From positions 1 to 14,728 of the forward strand of contig JAGGRU010000268.1 in NCBI GenBank assembly GCA_021159425.1: DNA of 14,728 bases. Direction: 5' to 3'. The notes below the pieces were generated by a model, which saw nothing but the letters and a program-made list of their open reading frames with translations, was not told where the DNA came from and made no database searches. A program made the position numbers and the translations under genes. Origin of the DNA: Sulfurovum sp. (GTDB lineage: Bacteria > Campylobacterota > Campylobacteria > Campylobacterales > Sulfurovaceae). Of this stretch, positions 1 to 7,566 are shown piece by piece; position 1 is the stretch's first letter; each line of letters begins with the position of its first letter.

Positions 1-1
1 G

Positions 2-229
2 ATGAAGAAACTTCAAGATGTATTGGGTCTTTTTCATGACAGTCATCAGCAAAAATTGATCTTTGAAGGGTTGTTGAAAACAGAAAAGAATGAAAAAGTA
101 CGATCTTTTATCAATGAGATACTTTTCCCTAATTTGAAAGCATATCAGAAAAAAGAGATCTTGGAAATTCAAAAACAATTAAAGGAATTTTTGAAAAAAG
201 AGGAAGCATACAGGAAGATCTTTGCCTGA
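2..229 (+). CDS. CHAD-domain protein, C-terminal fragment
   Basis: This is the 3' end of a gene that begins before the window. The frame is open from the first bases, so the Met at base 2 is probably internal. The 75 visible residues start with KKLQDVLGLFHDSHQQ, which resembles the LQdxLGxxxD segment near the end of CHAD domains. The rest is helical and rich in Lys and Glu. CHAD domains are all-helical with conserved basic residues, bind polyphosphate, and are often encoded near polyphosphate or adenylate-cyclase-like (CYTH) proteins. No CYTH partner can be seen here. The gene ends 17 bases before the stop of the convergent upp gene. The family call rests on one short motif. Confidence 0.6.
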   Translation: MKKLQDVLGLFHDSHQQKLIFEGLLKTEKNEKVRSFINEILFPNLKAYQKKEILEIQKQLKEFLKKEEAYRKIFA

Positions 230-236
230 TCTTTTT
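215..236 (+). terminator. possible terminator of the CHAD-domain gene
   Basis: A 6-bp stem (AAGATC, 215-220, with GATCTT, 228-233) encloses a 7-base loop and runs into a T tract ending at 236. It overlaps the stop codon at 227-229 and lies just before the convergent upp end. The stem is short and AT-rich, so it is a weak intrinsic terminator at best. Confidence 0.35.
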
Positions 237-246
237 AGCCTATATA

Positions 247-870
247 TTATTCCGGTGTATTGTAAGCCCGATCTCCCGCATCTCCCAAGCCTGGCATAAT
301 AAACATTTGCTCATTAAGATTTTCATCTACCTGAGCAATATAGAGTTCTACATCCTGATGTTTTTGTTCCAGGACGGCAAGTCCTTCCGGAGATCCGATA
401 ATATTGAGTGAGATGATCTTTTTGGGTGATTTACTTTTTATGACAGCTATTGCATCACAGAGTGATCCGCCTGTGGCTACCATAGGATCAACGATGATCA
501 CTGTTTTTCCTTTACATTTGGGTATACGATCATAGTAAAGAATAGCCTGATGGGTCTTTTCGTCACGTTTCATCGCTAAAAAACCTGAAGATGCTTTTGG
601 GAAAAGTGCAGTGACTGACTCTATCATTGGAAGTCCTGCACGTAAAATGGTGACAAAAAGAAGATCTTCTTCTTTGATGAAGCCAAATGACGCTTTCCCC
701 TGCCATGTTGTGATCATTTGCTCTTCAACTGTTTCTGCTTTAAGTGCCTCGTAGACTAGCAGACGTGCCAGTTCCTGCACAATATGTCGAAAGCGCAAGG
801 CATCAGTTTTGCTTTCTCTTAAATGATTTACTAAGGTTTTAACAACAGGATTGGAAAGTTCATGGATCAT
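247..870 (-). CDS. upp: uracil phosphoribosyltransferase
   Basis: Cytosolic pyrimidine-salvage enzyme: uracil + PRPP gives UMP + diphosphate. The PRPP-binding loop is clear (VDPMVATGGS, around residues 127-136), as is the C-terminal uracil-binding signature (GLGDAGDRAYNT, near residue 200), where the usual Gly before the final Thr is Asn. An upstream ILRAGLPM segment matches the family. Length (207 aa) is normal. Two adjacent ATGs are possible, at 873 and 870. I chose 870 because the GAGG at 880-877 is only 3 bases from the first ATG but 6 from the second. The gene stands alone, convergent with the CHAD-domain gene and divergent from the FtsH-like gene. An extended -10 box lies just upstream. 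Confidence 0.95.
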   Translation of the reverse strand: MIHELSNPVVKTLVNHLRESKTDALRFRHIVQELARLLVYEALKAETVEEQMITTWQGKASFGFIKEEDLLFVTILRAGLPMIESVTALFPKASSGFLAMKRDEKTHQAILYYDRIPKCKGKTVIIVDPMVATGGSLCDAIAVIKSKSPKKIISLNIIGSPEGLAVLEQKHQDVELYIAQVDENLNEQMFIMPGLGDAGDRAYNTPE

Positions 871-876
871 CATACA

Positions 877-880
877 CCTC
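877..880 (-). promoter_or_regulatory. ribosome binding site deciding the upp start
   Basis: On the minus strand GAGG is followed by TGT and then ATGATG. Spacing is 3 bases to the first ATG and 6 to the second, so the second ATG (870) is the better start. Confidence 0.55.
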
Positions 881-897
881 TTCTCTTTAGATACTTT

Positions 898-906
898 ATT
901 ATACCA
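898..906 (-). promoter_or_regulatory. upp promoter, extended -10 box
   Basis: The minus strand reads TGGTATAAT, a perfect TG-N-TATAAT extended -10. A start about 7 bases downstream gives a leader of roughly 20 bases that includes the ribosome binding site. No convincing -35 is present, which an extended -10 does not need. The box lies about 30 bases outside the left end of the palindromic element, so the element did not destroy it. Confidence 0.55.
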
Positions 907-969
907 ACTTGTTTTGAGTTATGCTAAAATAAGGTATGGGCATCTCTAATAACCCTGTATGCTCATAAC

Positions 970-1063
970 ATCACTAGATTTTGTCTAGGCTAGGCACTCT
1001 TTTGAAGTCCTAGCCATAGCTAAGTCAAAAAAGAGTAACGACGCATAGGCAAAATCTAGTGAT
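970..1063. repeat. internal inverted repeat, 14 bp
   Basis: ATCACTAGATTTTG at 970-983 is perfectly complementary to 1050-1063, and pairing continues imperfectly through CTA. The right arm followed by GCCC reads on the other strand as GGGCATCACTAG, close to the element terminus GGGCATCTCTAA. The internal repeat may therefore be a diverged copy of the end. Confidence 0.75.
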
Positions 1064-1135
1064 GCCCAGAGGGTGGGCTTTGCAAACGCAATCTTTCACA
1101 AGATGCTTACTTCGTCTTAGCTATGGCTAGGACTT
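1005..1135. repeat. internal inverted repeat, 20 bp, interlocked with its neighbours
   Basis: AAGTCCTAGCCATAGCTAAG at 1005-1024 is perfectly complementary to 1116-1135. The left copy lies in the loop of the 970-1063 hairpin. The right copy lies in the loop of a third, 12-of-14 inverted repeat (1075-1088 with 1158-1171). The 20-bp pair therefore competes with the two side hairpins, or joins them as a kissing-loop contact. Confidence 0.75.
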
Positions 1136-1229
1136 GAAAGCTTCTTGCAAAATCTTACATTTGCAAAACCCATTATGAGTGTACAGGGTTATTAGAGATG
1201 CCCATGTATAAGCATATAAAGGTTAGATC

Positions 1230-2576
1230 ATGGCAAGAAAAAAAGCTAAAGATACTCCAAAAATACACAAATCAAAAATAGGTTTTAATGACATTGTCGG
1301 GCATACGAAAACCAAGGAACGTCTCAAAGCGATCATCAAGATGATAAAGAATCCAAAAAAACTGGAACGTTTTGATACCCCTGTCCCCAAAGGTTTGCTT
1401 TTGTATGGTCCTGTCAGTATAGGTAAAAGTATGCTTGCAAAAGCATTTGCCAAAGAGGCTGGTATGTCATATTATGAAATATCAGGTTCCCAGCTTTTTG
1501 AACTGTCTCATATCAAAGAGGTATATGAGACAGCTTCAAAACATGCACCCTGTGTAGTGATCCTTGAAGATATAGATATTAAAGGGATCATACAGGGTAC
1601 TATTACCAATGTTTCATTTTCAGATATAGCCAAAGTATTGGAGTCTATAGATGCTATGGTCTTTACCATCGCTACAGCAGAGAGTCTTGATGCAGTCGAT
1701 CCTGTTTTAACTTCATCTCAAAAGCTGGATTTTTTACTGGAAGTTTCCAAGCTTGATAAAGATGCAAGAAGGTTTTTTATAGAAAAGATAATGGAAAAAC
1801 CGCATGATCCAAAGATCAATATAGAACGTATCGTACGGTATATTACCGGAATGAGTGCCTTGGATCTTGAAAGACTAGGGCGTATGGCTGCACTTCATGT
1901 TGTGGAAGAGGAGAAAGAAGTGATCACCGAAGAAATACTTATAGAACAGATAAATATTATAAAGTATGGACATAAGATAGAAAAGCAGATGGTAAAAAAT
2001 CTTGAAGAAGAACTTGAAATGACAGCTTATCATGAAGCATCACATGCTGTGCTTTCCTCTCTTCTTTTGCCACATATAAAGATAGAGCAGGTGACCATAG
2101 CCCCTAGAAGTAAAATGCTTGGTTTTGTCTCCTATAGCGCTGATGATGAGTTGTCCAATGTAACAAAAGAGGAGTTATTTAACGATGTCTGTGTATTGCT
2201 TGCAGGACGTGTGGGAAAGATCAAAAAAGCAGGAATGGAACATATGGACAGTGGTGCGATTAATGATCTTTCACAAGCCTCACTACAGGTTTATGCTGCC
2301 ATTAGCAATCTCGGTATGGACAAAGAGTTAGGATTTATCAATATTGATTCTATTGCCGTGTTGGATAACTATTTCTTAAGTCAGCAGATCGAAAAAAGAT
2401 TTTTACACTGGATGGATGTAGCAAAAGAGCATACCATCAAATTAGTTGATAAGCATTGGAGTATCATAGAAGTATTGGCACTTAAACTCATAGAGCAGGA
2501 GATTGTCGAGAGTGATGAACTCTCAAAGATCATAGGTAAGAAAAAGATCTCACATAAGATCCCGGATAGCCTATAA
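1230..2576 (+). CDS. soluble FtsH-like protein: degenerate AAA+ domain plus zinc metalloprotease (M41)
   Basis: The 448 residues align with FtsH from the start of the AAA domain. The N-terminal membrane anchor and periplasmic region are absent, so the protein should be cytosolic. Walker A is present (GPVSIGKS, 60-67). Walker B reads VVILEDID, with D and E swapped relative to FtsH. About six residues holding the aromatic pore loop are missing after GSQLFEL (86-92). The sensor-1 Asn is Ala150, and both arginine-finger positions are replaced (Ser162, Lys165). The lid region follows (about 200-225). The M41 protease domain keeps HEASH (268-272) and the third zinc ligand in SGAINDL (Asp346). The ATG has AAAGG 7 bases upstream, and no upstream FtsH sequence is seen, so the short form is native. 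The left flank is the palindromic element; the gene converges on glgB with 6 bases between the stops. Function is unknown: possibly a motor-independent protease or a partner of true FtsH. Confidence 0.85.
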   Translation: MARKKAKDTPKIHKSKIGFNDIVGHTKTKERLKAIIKMIKNPKKLERFDTPVPKGLLLYGPVSIGKSMLAKAFAKEAGMSYYEISGSQLFELSHIKEVYETASKHAPCVVILEDIDIKGIIQGTITNVSFSDIAKVLESIDAMVFTIATAESLDAVDPVLTSSQKLDFLLEVSKLDKDARRFFIEKIMEKPHDPKINIERIVRYITGMSALDLERLGRMAALHVVEEEKEVITEEILIEQINIIKYGHKIEKQMVKNLEEELEMTAYHEASHAVLSSLLLPHIKIEQVTIAPRSKMLGFVSYSADDELSNVTKEELFNDVCVLLAGRVGKIKKAGMEHMDSGAINDLSQASLQVYAAISNLGMDKELGFINIDSIAVLDNYFLSQQIEKRFLHWMDVAKEHTIKLVDKHWSIIEVLALKLIEQEIVESDELSKIIGKKKISHKIPDSL

Positions 2577-2597
2577 ATGAGTTTAACTCATCTTTTT
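2577..2597 (+). terminator. possible terminator between the FtsH-like gene and glgB
   Basis: ATGAGTTTAACTCAT (2577-2591) is a near-perfect palindrome directly after the FtsH-like stop and is followed by CTTTTT. The stem is at most 7 bp, AT-rich and with a very small loop, so it is weak. It overlaps the last codons of glgB on the other strand. Read that way it lacks a good T tract, so it probably serves the plus strand. Confidence 0.4.
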
Positions 2598-4505
2598 AAG
2601 GTAGATAACACTAAGCGGAGGCAGTGTTACAGATAACATATTTTTTCGTCCATGATGCTCTTTTGCACGTGATTTTATGGGTGCATCATTGGTGATATCC
2701 CAGCCGTCAAATTCTGATGATTGGGAATTGAAGATCTCTTCATAGGTTCCTTTACTTGGTAAACCAATAGGATAATCCACATGCGTTTTATCTGAAAAAT
2801 TACAGATAACAACGATAGGCTTATCTCTTTTACTCCCTTTACGAATGAATGAGATAACATTTGCTTCATAGTCATTCTCATCGATCCATTCGAAACCTTC
2901 AGGTTCTACATCATTTTTATGCAGTGACGGTTCGTCCTGGTAGAGTTTATTGAGTGTTTTTAAGAGTGTATTCAGCCCTTTATGCTGTGGATATTCCAGT
3001 AAGTGCCAGTCAAGACTCCGTTCATAGTTCCACTCGGCGAACTGAGCGATATCCCCTCCCATAAAGAGAAGTTTTTTACCGGGATGTGCGATCATAAAAC
3101 CATAGAGTGCTCTGAGATTGGCAAACTTTTGGTTGTTGTCTCCCGGCATTTTATTGATGAGTGACCCTTTCATATGAACGACTTCATCATGGCTTAACGG
3201 CAGCAGATAGTTTTCATTGTATGTATAAACAAAACTGAATGTAAGATGCTGGTGATGATGCTGACGATGGATCGGATCATTTTTCATATATTTCAGTATA
3301 TCGTGCATCCATCCCATATTCCACTTATAACCAAATCCTAAGCCTCCCTGGCTGACAGGACGGCTTACCATTGGGTAGTTTGTAGACTCCTCGGCAAACA
3401 TCATAATGTCATCAAAGGCATCATAAACACTGCTGTTAAGCTGCTTTAAAAATTTGACAGCTCCTCTGTTTTCATTGGTACCGTCTTCATTAGGTATCCA
3501 CTCTCCTTCTTCCCTGGCATAATCAAGATAGAGCATGGAAGCCACCGCGTCAACACGAATACCATCAATATGATACTTCTCAAGCCAGAACATAGCAGAG
3601 CTGATCAAAAAGGCACGCACTTCATTACGGTCATAGTTGAAGATCGCACTTTTCCATTCGGGATGATACCCTTTACGCGGATCTTTATGTTCATAAAGAC
3701 AGGTACCGTCAAAATTCATCAGTCCATGTCCGTCCGTGACAAAGTGAGAAGGTACCCAGTCAAGAATGACACCGATACCATGCTCATGCATGATATCTAC
3801 AAACTGCATGAACTCCTGAGGTGTTCCATAGCGTGATGTAGGAGCAAAATAACCTGTTACCTGATATCCCCAGGAGCCTTCAAAAGGAAATTCAGTAATA
3901 GGCAGAAGTTCCACATGGGTGAAATTCATCTCTTTAAGATAGGAAGCTAAAGCTGTTGCGGCTTCTACATAAGTTAAAAAGCGATTATCCTCTTCTACTT
4001 TACGCTGCCATGAACCCAAATGGACTTCATAAATAGAGATGGGTGCTTTGTGTGAATTTTTCTTACGGCGTGAACGCATCCATGCTTTGTCATTCCATGT
4101 ATAATCATCAATATTCCAAACACGTGACGCTGAACTTGGTGCAACTTCTGCATAAAAAGCATAAGGATCAGCCTTATCTGCATTTGCATTTTCTTCATCA
4201 CTCTCAATATGATATTTATAGGTCATTCCCTGATCAACGCCTTCAATAAAACCATCCCAAATACCGGAACCGTCACCACGAAGCTGGAGTTTATGGCTTC
4301 TGTCGTTATAATCATTAAAGTCACCCCGTACATACACACCATTGGCATGAGGTGCCCAAACAGCAAAGTATGTGCCTTTGTTACCTTCACGTTCCATAAG
4401 ATGTGACCCTAAATGATCATAGAGTTTTGCATGAGATCCTTCTTTAAAGAGATAAATATCAAGCTCGGTAAAACGGCTGACATCATAGTGTATTGTGTGT
4501 GACAT
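2583..4505 (-). CDS. glgB: 1,4-alpha-glucan branching enzyme (GH13)
   Basis: Cuts alpha-1,4 glucan and rejoins the piece by an alpha-1,6 bond, making the branches of glycogen in the cytosol. With the start chosen here it has 640 residues. A CBM48-like N-terminal module (about 30-110) precedes the GH13 barrel. The four GH13 regions are visible: DWVPSH (249-254), GIRVDAV with nucleophile Asp319, AEES with general acid Glu372, and LSHDE with Asp440. A C-terminal beta domain ends the protein. It lacks the extra N-terminal module of the about 730-residue E. coli type. A longer frame reaches 4583, but it would overlap glgA by 77 bases. The ATG at 4505 has AAGGA 6 bases upstream and begins one base after the glgA stop, which implies coupling. 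It is the last gene of the operon. Confidence 0.95.
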   Translation of the reverse strand: MSHTIHYDVSRFTELDIYLFKEGSHAKLYDHLGSHLMEREGNKGTYFAVWAPHANGVYVRGDFNDYNDRSHKLQLRGDGSGIWDGFIEGVDQGMTYKYHIESDEENANADKADPYAFYAEVAPSSASRVWNIDDYTWNDKAWMRSRRKKNSHKAPISIYEVHLGSWQRKVEEDNRFLTYVEAATALASYLKEMNFTHVELLPITEFPFEGSWGYQVTGYFAPTSRYGTPQEFMQFVDIMHEHGIGVILDWVPSHFVTDGHGLMNFDGTCLYEHKDPRKGYHPEWKSAIFNYDRNEVRAFLISSAMFWLEKYHIDGIRVDAVASMLYLDYAREEGEWIPNEDGTNENRGAVKFLKQLNSSVYDAFDDIMMFAEESTNYPMVSRPVSQGGLGFGYKWNMGWMHDILKYMKNDPIHRQHHHQHLTFSFVYTYNENYLLPLSHDEVVHMKGSLINKMPGDNNQKFANLRALYGFMIAHPGKKLLFMGGDIAQFAEWNYERSLDWHLLEYPQHKGLNTLLKTLNKLYQDEPSLHKNDVEPEGFEWIDENDYEANVISFIRKGSKRDKPIVVICNFSDKTHVDYPIGLPSKGTYEEIFNSQSSEFDGWDITNDAPIKSRAKEHHGRKNMLSVTLPPLSVIYLKKMS

Positions 4506-4506
4506 T

Positions 4507-6000
4507 TTAATTCCTTTCTGTTGCATCACCAAAACGCTGTGCAATGCTGTATCTATACATATCTTCATAAGATTTAGCTGCAACTTCCCAACTGAACTGT
4601 TTTTTCATTGCATTTTTTATGAGATTCTTCATTCCCTTTTTATCATGATAGTAGGTATCTACTGCCCATTTCACTGTGCCATACAAGGCGTCTGCAGAAG
4701 CTTCATAAAACTTAAATCCGTCACCTTTTCCGGTATAGGGCTGATAATTTTCGATCGTATCTTCCAAGCCGCCTGTCGCACGAACGATCGGCAGCGTTCC
4801 GTAGCGGAGACTATAGATCTGATTGAGCCCGCAAGGCTCAAAGAGTGAAGGCATCAAAAAGAAATCGCTTCCTGCTTCGATCTGATGTGCCAGATCATTT
4901 TTGTATCCTATATAGGTTCCAAATTTTTCCGGATAGTCTGAGGCGATTTGACTGAAAAAGTCTTCAGCCCACTTTTCACCTGCACCCAAAAGAACGATTT
5001 GAATATCCATGTCCAAAAGCCCATGAATTGCTTCCGCCAAAAGGGTGATACCTTTTTGTTCCGCCAGTCGTCCAACCAAACCGATGAGAGGTACATCTTT
5101 ACGTTGAGGCAAACCGAATGTTTTTTGCAGTTCACTCTTACAGATCTTTTTTCCTGCCATTTTATTGCTGTCGTAATTAGAAGGAATAAGCGTATCGACT
5201 GCCGGACTCCACTCCTCATAATCCACACCATTCAAGATACCAAAGAGTTTTGTACCATGATGACCGATCAAACCTTCAAGCCCCCATCCAAATTCGGAAG
5301 TACGGATCTCATCGGCATACTTTTGACTTACAGCGTTAATGGCATTGGAATGCACAATTCCCCCTTTTAAAAGGTTGATCCCGTCATGTTCTTCCAGTTC
5401 ATTTACATTAAAATGTTCCCATCCTATACCTAAAACATCCATAGCACCCTTATAGAACTTACCTTGATGCTGAAGATTATGGATGCTCAGTACAGAAGCC
5501 GTACGTTCAAAGTCAGGATCATTTGCATAGACTGTATTTAGGAAGATCGGCATCGCTGCAGTATGCCAGTCATTTGCATGGATGATATCCGGATTGAAAT
5601 GCAGTTTCTTAGCCAATTGCATTGCGGCCCGTGAAAGAAAGATAAAACGGTTGTCATTGTCACTGAAAGCAATGCCATTTTCATCATAAAGACCTTTGCG
5701 TCCATAGTAACGCTCATGCTCAATAAAGTAGATCGGCACATCAGATCCGGGAAGCACACCTTCATGCACGCCTGCCCACTCTTCTCCGATCACGCCCATA
5801 GGTACACCAAGTGAACCCTCCATAGGTTTGAGATCGTATTTCTCTCTGTCAACAATATAATAACGCGGCATCACGACCCGTACATCATGTCCAAGTTTAC
5901 GAAGTGCTTTTGGAAGTGCACCTACAACATCGGCTAAACCTCCGCTCTTGGCAAAAGGAACCACTTCTGCTGCAACGATTAAGATCTTTAATTTCTTCAT
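4507..6000 (-). CDS. glgA: glycogen synthase, GT5 (first of two paralogues)
   Basis: Transfers glucose from a sugar nucleotide (ADP-glucose in most bacteria) to the non-reducing end of an alpha-1,4 glucan in the cytosol. The 497 residues show the GT5 N-terminal motif KSGGLADV (Lys18), HANDWHTA (141-148), the C-domain start GRLAEQKG (310-317) and the catalytic-loop motif FEPCGLNQ with Glu388. The C-terminal SWEVAAKSYEDMYR helix is typical. A longer frame reaches 6033, but the ATG at 6000 has AAGGAG 8 bases upstream, while the upstream ATG has none. It lies 48 bases after malQ and one base before glgB. It is closer to the family consensus than the second copy at 7563-8975, so it is the better candidate for the main elongating synthase (inference). 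Confidence 0.95.
   Translation of the reverse strand: MKKLKILIVAAEVVPFAKSGGLADVVGALPKALRKLGHDVRVVMPRYYIVDREKYDLKPMEGSLGVPMGVIGEEWAGVHEGVLPGSDVPIYFIEHERYYGRKGLYDENGIAFSDNDNRFIFLSRAAMQLAKKLHFNPDIIHANDWHTAAMPIFLNTVYANDPDFERTASVLSIHNLQHQGKFYKGAMDVLGIGWEHFNVNELEEHDGINLLKGGIVHSNAINAVSQKYADEIRTSEFGWGLEGLIGHHGTKLFGILNGVDYEEWSPAVDTLIPSNYDSNKMAGKKICKSELQKTFGLPQRKDVPLIGLVGRLAEQKGITLLAEAIHGLLDMDIQIVLLGAGEKWAEDFFSQIASDYPEKFGTYIGYKNDLAHQIEAGSDFFLMPSLFEPCGLNQIYSLRYGTLPIVRATGGLEDTIENYQPYTGKGDGFKFYEASADALYGTVKWAVDTYYHDKKGMKNLIKNAMKKQFSWEVAAKSYEDMYRYSIAQRFGDATERN
4511..4516 (-). promoter_or_regulatory. ribosome binding site deciding the glgB start
   Basis: AAGGAA lies inside the last codons of glgA (Glu-Arg-Asn-stop). 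The AAGGA core is 6 bases before the ATG at 4505. This supports the shorter GlgB and re-initiation by ribosomes finishing glgA. Confidence 0.75.
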
Positions 6001-6008
6001 ATTTTTAT

Positions 6009-6014
6009 CTCCTT
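6009..6014 (-). promoter_or_regulatory. ribosome binding site deciding the glgA start
   Basis: AAGGAG sits 8 bases before the ATG at 6000. The alternative in-frame ATG at 6033 has no purine-rich site upstream, so the shorter GlgA is preferred. Confidence 0.75.
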
Positions 6015-6024
6015 CTTTAACTAT

Positions 6025-6030
6025 ATTATA
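6025..6030 (-). promoter_or_regulatory. possible internal promoter -10 before glgA
   Basis: A perfect TATAAT on the minus strand lies in the 48-base malQ/glgA gap, the widest gap within the operon. No -35 or correctly spaced extended -10 TG is present. It could give glgA-glgB some independent expression, but such a hexamer is easy to find by chance in AT-rich DNA. Confidence 0.25.
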
Positions 6031-6048
6031 CATCTAATTTTTAAATTC

Positions 6049-7566
6049 TTACGCATCTTCCGATTTTCGATCTGCAACCCGTCCATAAAGTTGGGTCATT
6101 TCCAGTAAGTCTTCTTCAAGATCTGTATCTAATACATCATCCTTCATTCTCCATTGCCAGTTTCCACCCATTATCCCCGGACGATTCATATAGGCTTCAC
6201 TTCCCAGACCAAGCAGATCCTGCATTGGGAACAGTGCTATATTGCACACCGTCCCCAATGCAGCACGGATCATATCTCTATGAATGAGCCCGGCATCTGT
6301 ATTGAGATAGCGTCTTGTAAAATCCTGAACCTCTTCAGGCTGATTATTCCACCATCCGACTACGGTATCATTGTCGTGAGTACCTGTATAGACCACTTGA
6401 TTTCTCTTTAGGTTATGCGGTAGGAATGCAGAGGGATCAGCACTTTCCATAGACTCAAATCCAAATTGCAGTACTGCCATCCCCGGATAATTCACTGCTT
6501 CAAGCAGATCGGTCACATCCTGGGTGATGATGCCAAGATCTTCCGCGATCAAAGGCAACTTTCCCCCCATGGCTTTTTCAAGTGTTTTGAAAAGATCCAA
6601 TCCAGGTCCTTTTTTCCATTGACCGGAGATCGCCGTCGTTTCATCCGCCGGAATTTCCCAATAGCTTGCAAACCCGCGAAAATGATCTATTCTGACAAGA
6701 TCGAACATATTTGCCATATGACGAAAACGATCCACCCAGAAAGAATACTTTTCTTTTTTCAGTACTTTCCAGTCAAAGAGAGGATTTCCCCAACGCTGTC
6801 CGGTTTCACTGAAATAGTCCGGCGGTACACCTGCAACGACGGTAGGATTACCGGCACTGTCCAGTTTAAACCACTTGGGATGACTCCAGACATCAGAGCT
6901 GTCATGTGCCACAAAGATCGGCAGGTCACCTATGAGTTTCACATGATGCTGTTTGGCATACTGTTGTAATTTTTCAAATTGTCGGAAAAAAAGAAACTGA
7001 ATAAAGCGATGTAACTGGAGTTCATCATGAAGTTTCTCTGCCTGATCAGCAAGTGCTTTAGGATGACGCATCCTCAGCACTTTTGGCCACTCTGTCCATG
7101 GACGCATCTCATGATGAGATTTCAGTGCAGAAAAAAGTACAAAATCTTCCAGCCATGCAGCTTCTTTTTTGCAAAAGTCATGAAACGGTTCTGCCAACAG
7201 ATGTTTTGGAAGAAGCTTAAACTGCAAATAGGCTTTTTTTAACAGCTTAAGTTTATAGGGAATGACTTGATCATACGCCACATGCGTTTGATCAAAGGAC
7301 TCAGTTTCTATCTCCAGGGGAGAGAGAAGTTCATCTTCGATCAATAGTTCCGGACTGATAAGTACGGGATTGCCGGCAAAAGCAGAAAGCGTCTGATAGG
7401 GAGAATCTCCATAACCTGTTGGTCCCAAGGGAAGCATTTGCCAAAATGTTTGACCGGAATGCTCCAAAAAATCAATAAAATGGTAGGCAGAAGGACCTAA
7501 GTCTCCTATGCCATATGTCGTTGGAAGCGATGTCGGATGCAGAAGAATTCCACTGGTACGTTTCAT
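6049..7566 (-). CDS. malQ: 4-alpha-glucanotransferase (amylomaltase, GH77)
   Basis: Disproportionates alpha-1,4 glucans by moving a glucan segment to another chain or to glucose; cytosolic. The 505-residue length is that of the compact amylomaltases. The start RTSGILLHPTSLP is characteristic. The catalytic triad is visible: nucleophile Asp294 in VRIDHFRG, acid/base Glu342 in IAEDLG, and Asp398 in THDNDT. The C-terminal NRPGIMGGNWQWR is also a family hallmark. The ATG overlaps the stop of the upstream glgA-type gene in an ATGA, and AGGA lies about 7 bases before it, so translation is probably coupled. In this setting it may recycle short maltodextrins trimmed from glycogen, or make primers for the synthases. 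Confidence 0.95.
   Translation of the reverse strand: MKRTSGILLHPTSLPTTYGIGDLGPSAYHFIDFLEHSGQTFWQMLPLGPTGYGDSPYQTLSAFAGNPVLISPELLIEDELLSPLEIETESFDQTHVAYDQVIPYKLKLLKKAYLQFKLLPKHLLAEPFHDFCKKEAAWLEDFVLFSALKSHHEMRPWTEWPKVLRMRHPKALADQAEKLHDELQLHRFIQFLFFRQFEKLQQYAKQHHVKLIGDLPIFVAHDSSDVWSHPKWFKLDSAGNPTVVAGVPPDYFSETGQRWGNPLFDWKVLKKEKYSFWVDRFRHMANMFDLVRIDHFRGFASYWEIPADETTAISGQWKKGPGLDLFKTLEKAMGGKLPLIAEDLGIITQDVTDLLEAVNYPGMAVLQFGFESMESADPSAFLPHNLKRNQVVYTGTHDNDTVVGWWNNQPEEVQDFTRRYLNTDAGLIHRDMIRAALGTVCNIALFPMQDLLGLGSEAYMNRPGIMGGNWQWRMKDDVLDTDLEEDLLEMTQLYGRVADRKSEDA

Larger units (their letters stand above)
936..1205. repeat. palindromic MITE-like element with 24-bp terminal inverted repeats
   Basis: The ends are a perfect 24-bp inverted repeat, ATGGGCATCTCTAATAACCC plus TGTA at 936-959 and its complement at 1182-1205. 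After two mismatches the match continues through CTCATAA. The 270-base interior has no plausible gene, but it carries three more inverted-repeat pairs: 970-983/1050-1063, 1005-1024/1116-1135 and 1075-1088/1158-1171. If the true end is GGGCATC, both ends are flanked by AT, which could be a 2-bp target duplication. It fills most of the 356-base upp/FtsH-like gap. It looks like a non-autonomous transposable element or a structured intergenic repeat. No transposase is present, so mobility is inferred. Confidence 0.7.

Noticed and set aside
1064..1078. A small hairpin, GCCCA-GAGGG-TGGGC, considered as a terminator.
   Set aside because: It has no T tract and lies at the centre of the palindromic element, so it is better read as part of that structure.
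1223..1453. A hydrophobic 76-codon minus-strand frame that could pass for a small membrane protein.
   Set aside because: It is the complement of the FtsH-like Walker A region. The hydrophobicity comes from the complement of Lys-rich codons.
4823..4841. A hairpin, TTGAGCC-CGCAA-GGCTCAA, in glgA, with a near copy at 7849-7867 in the second synthase.
   Set aside because: Both copies encode the same conserved FEPCGLNQ motif, so codon conservation explains the repeat. No T tract follows on the coding strand.
6466..6969. A 167-codon plus-strand open frame.
   Set aside because: It is antisense to malQ across its catalytic motifs, which are clearly the coding strand.
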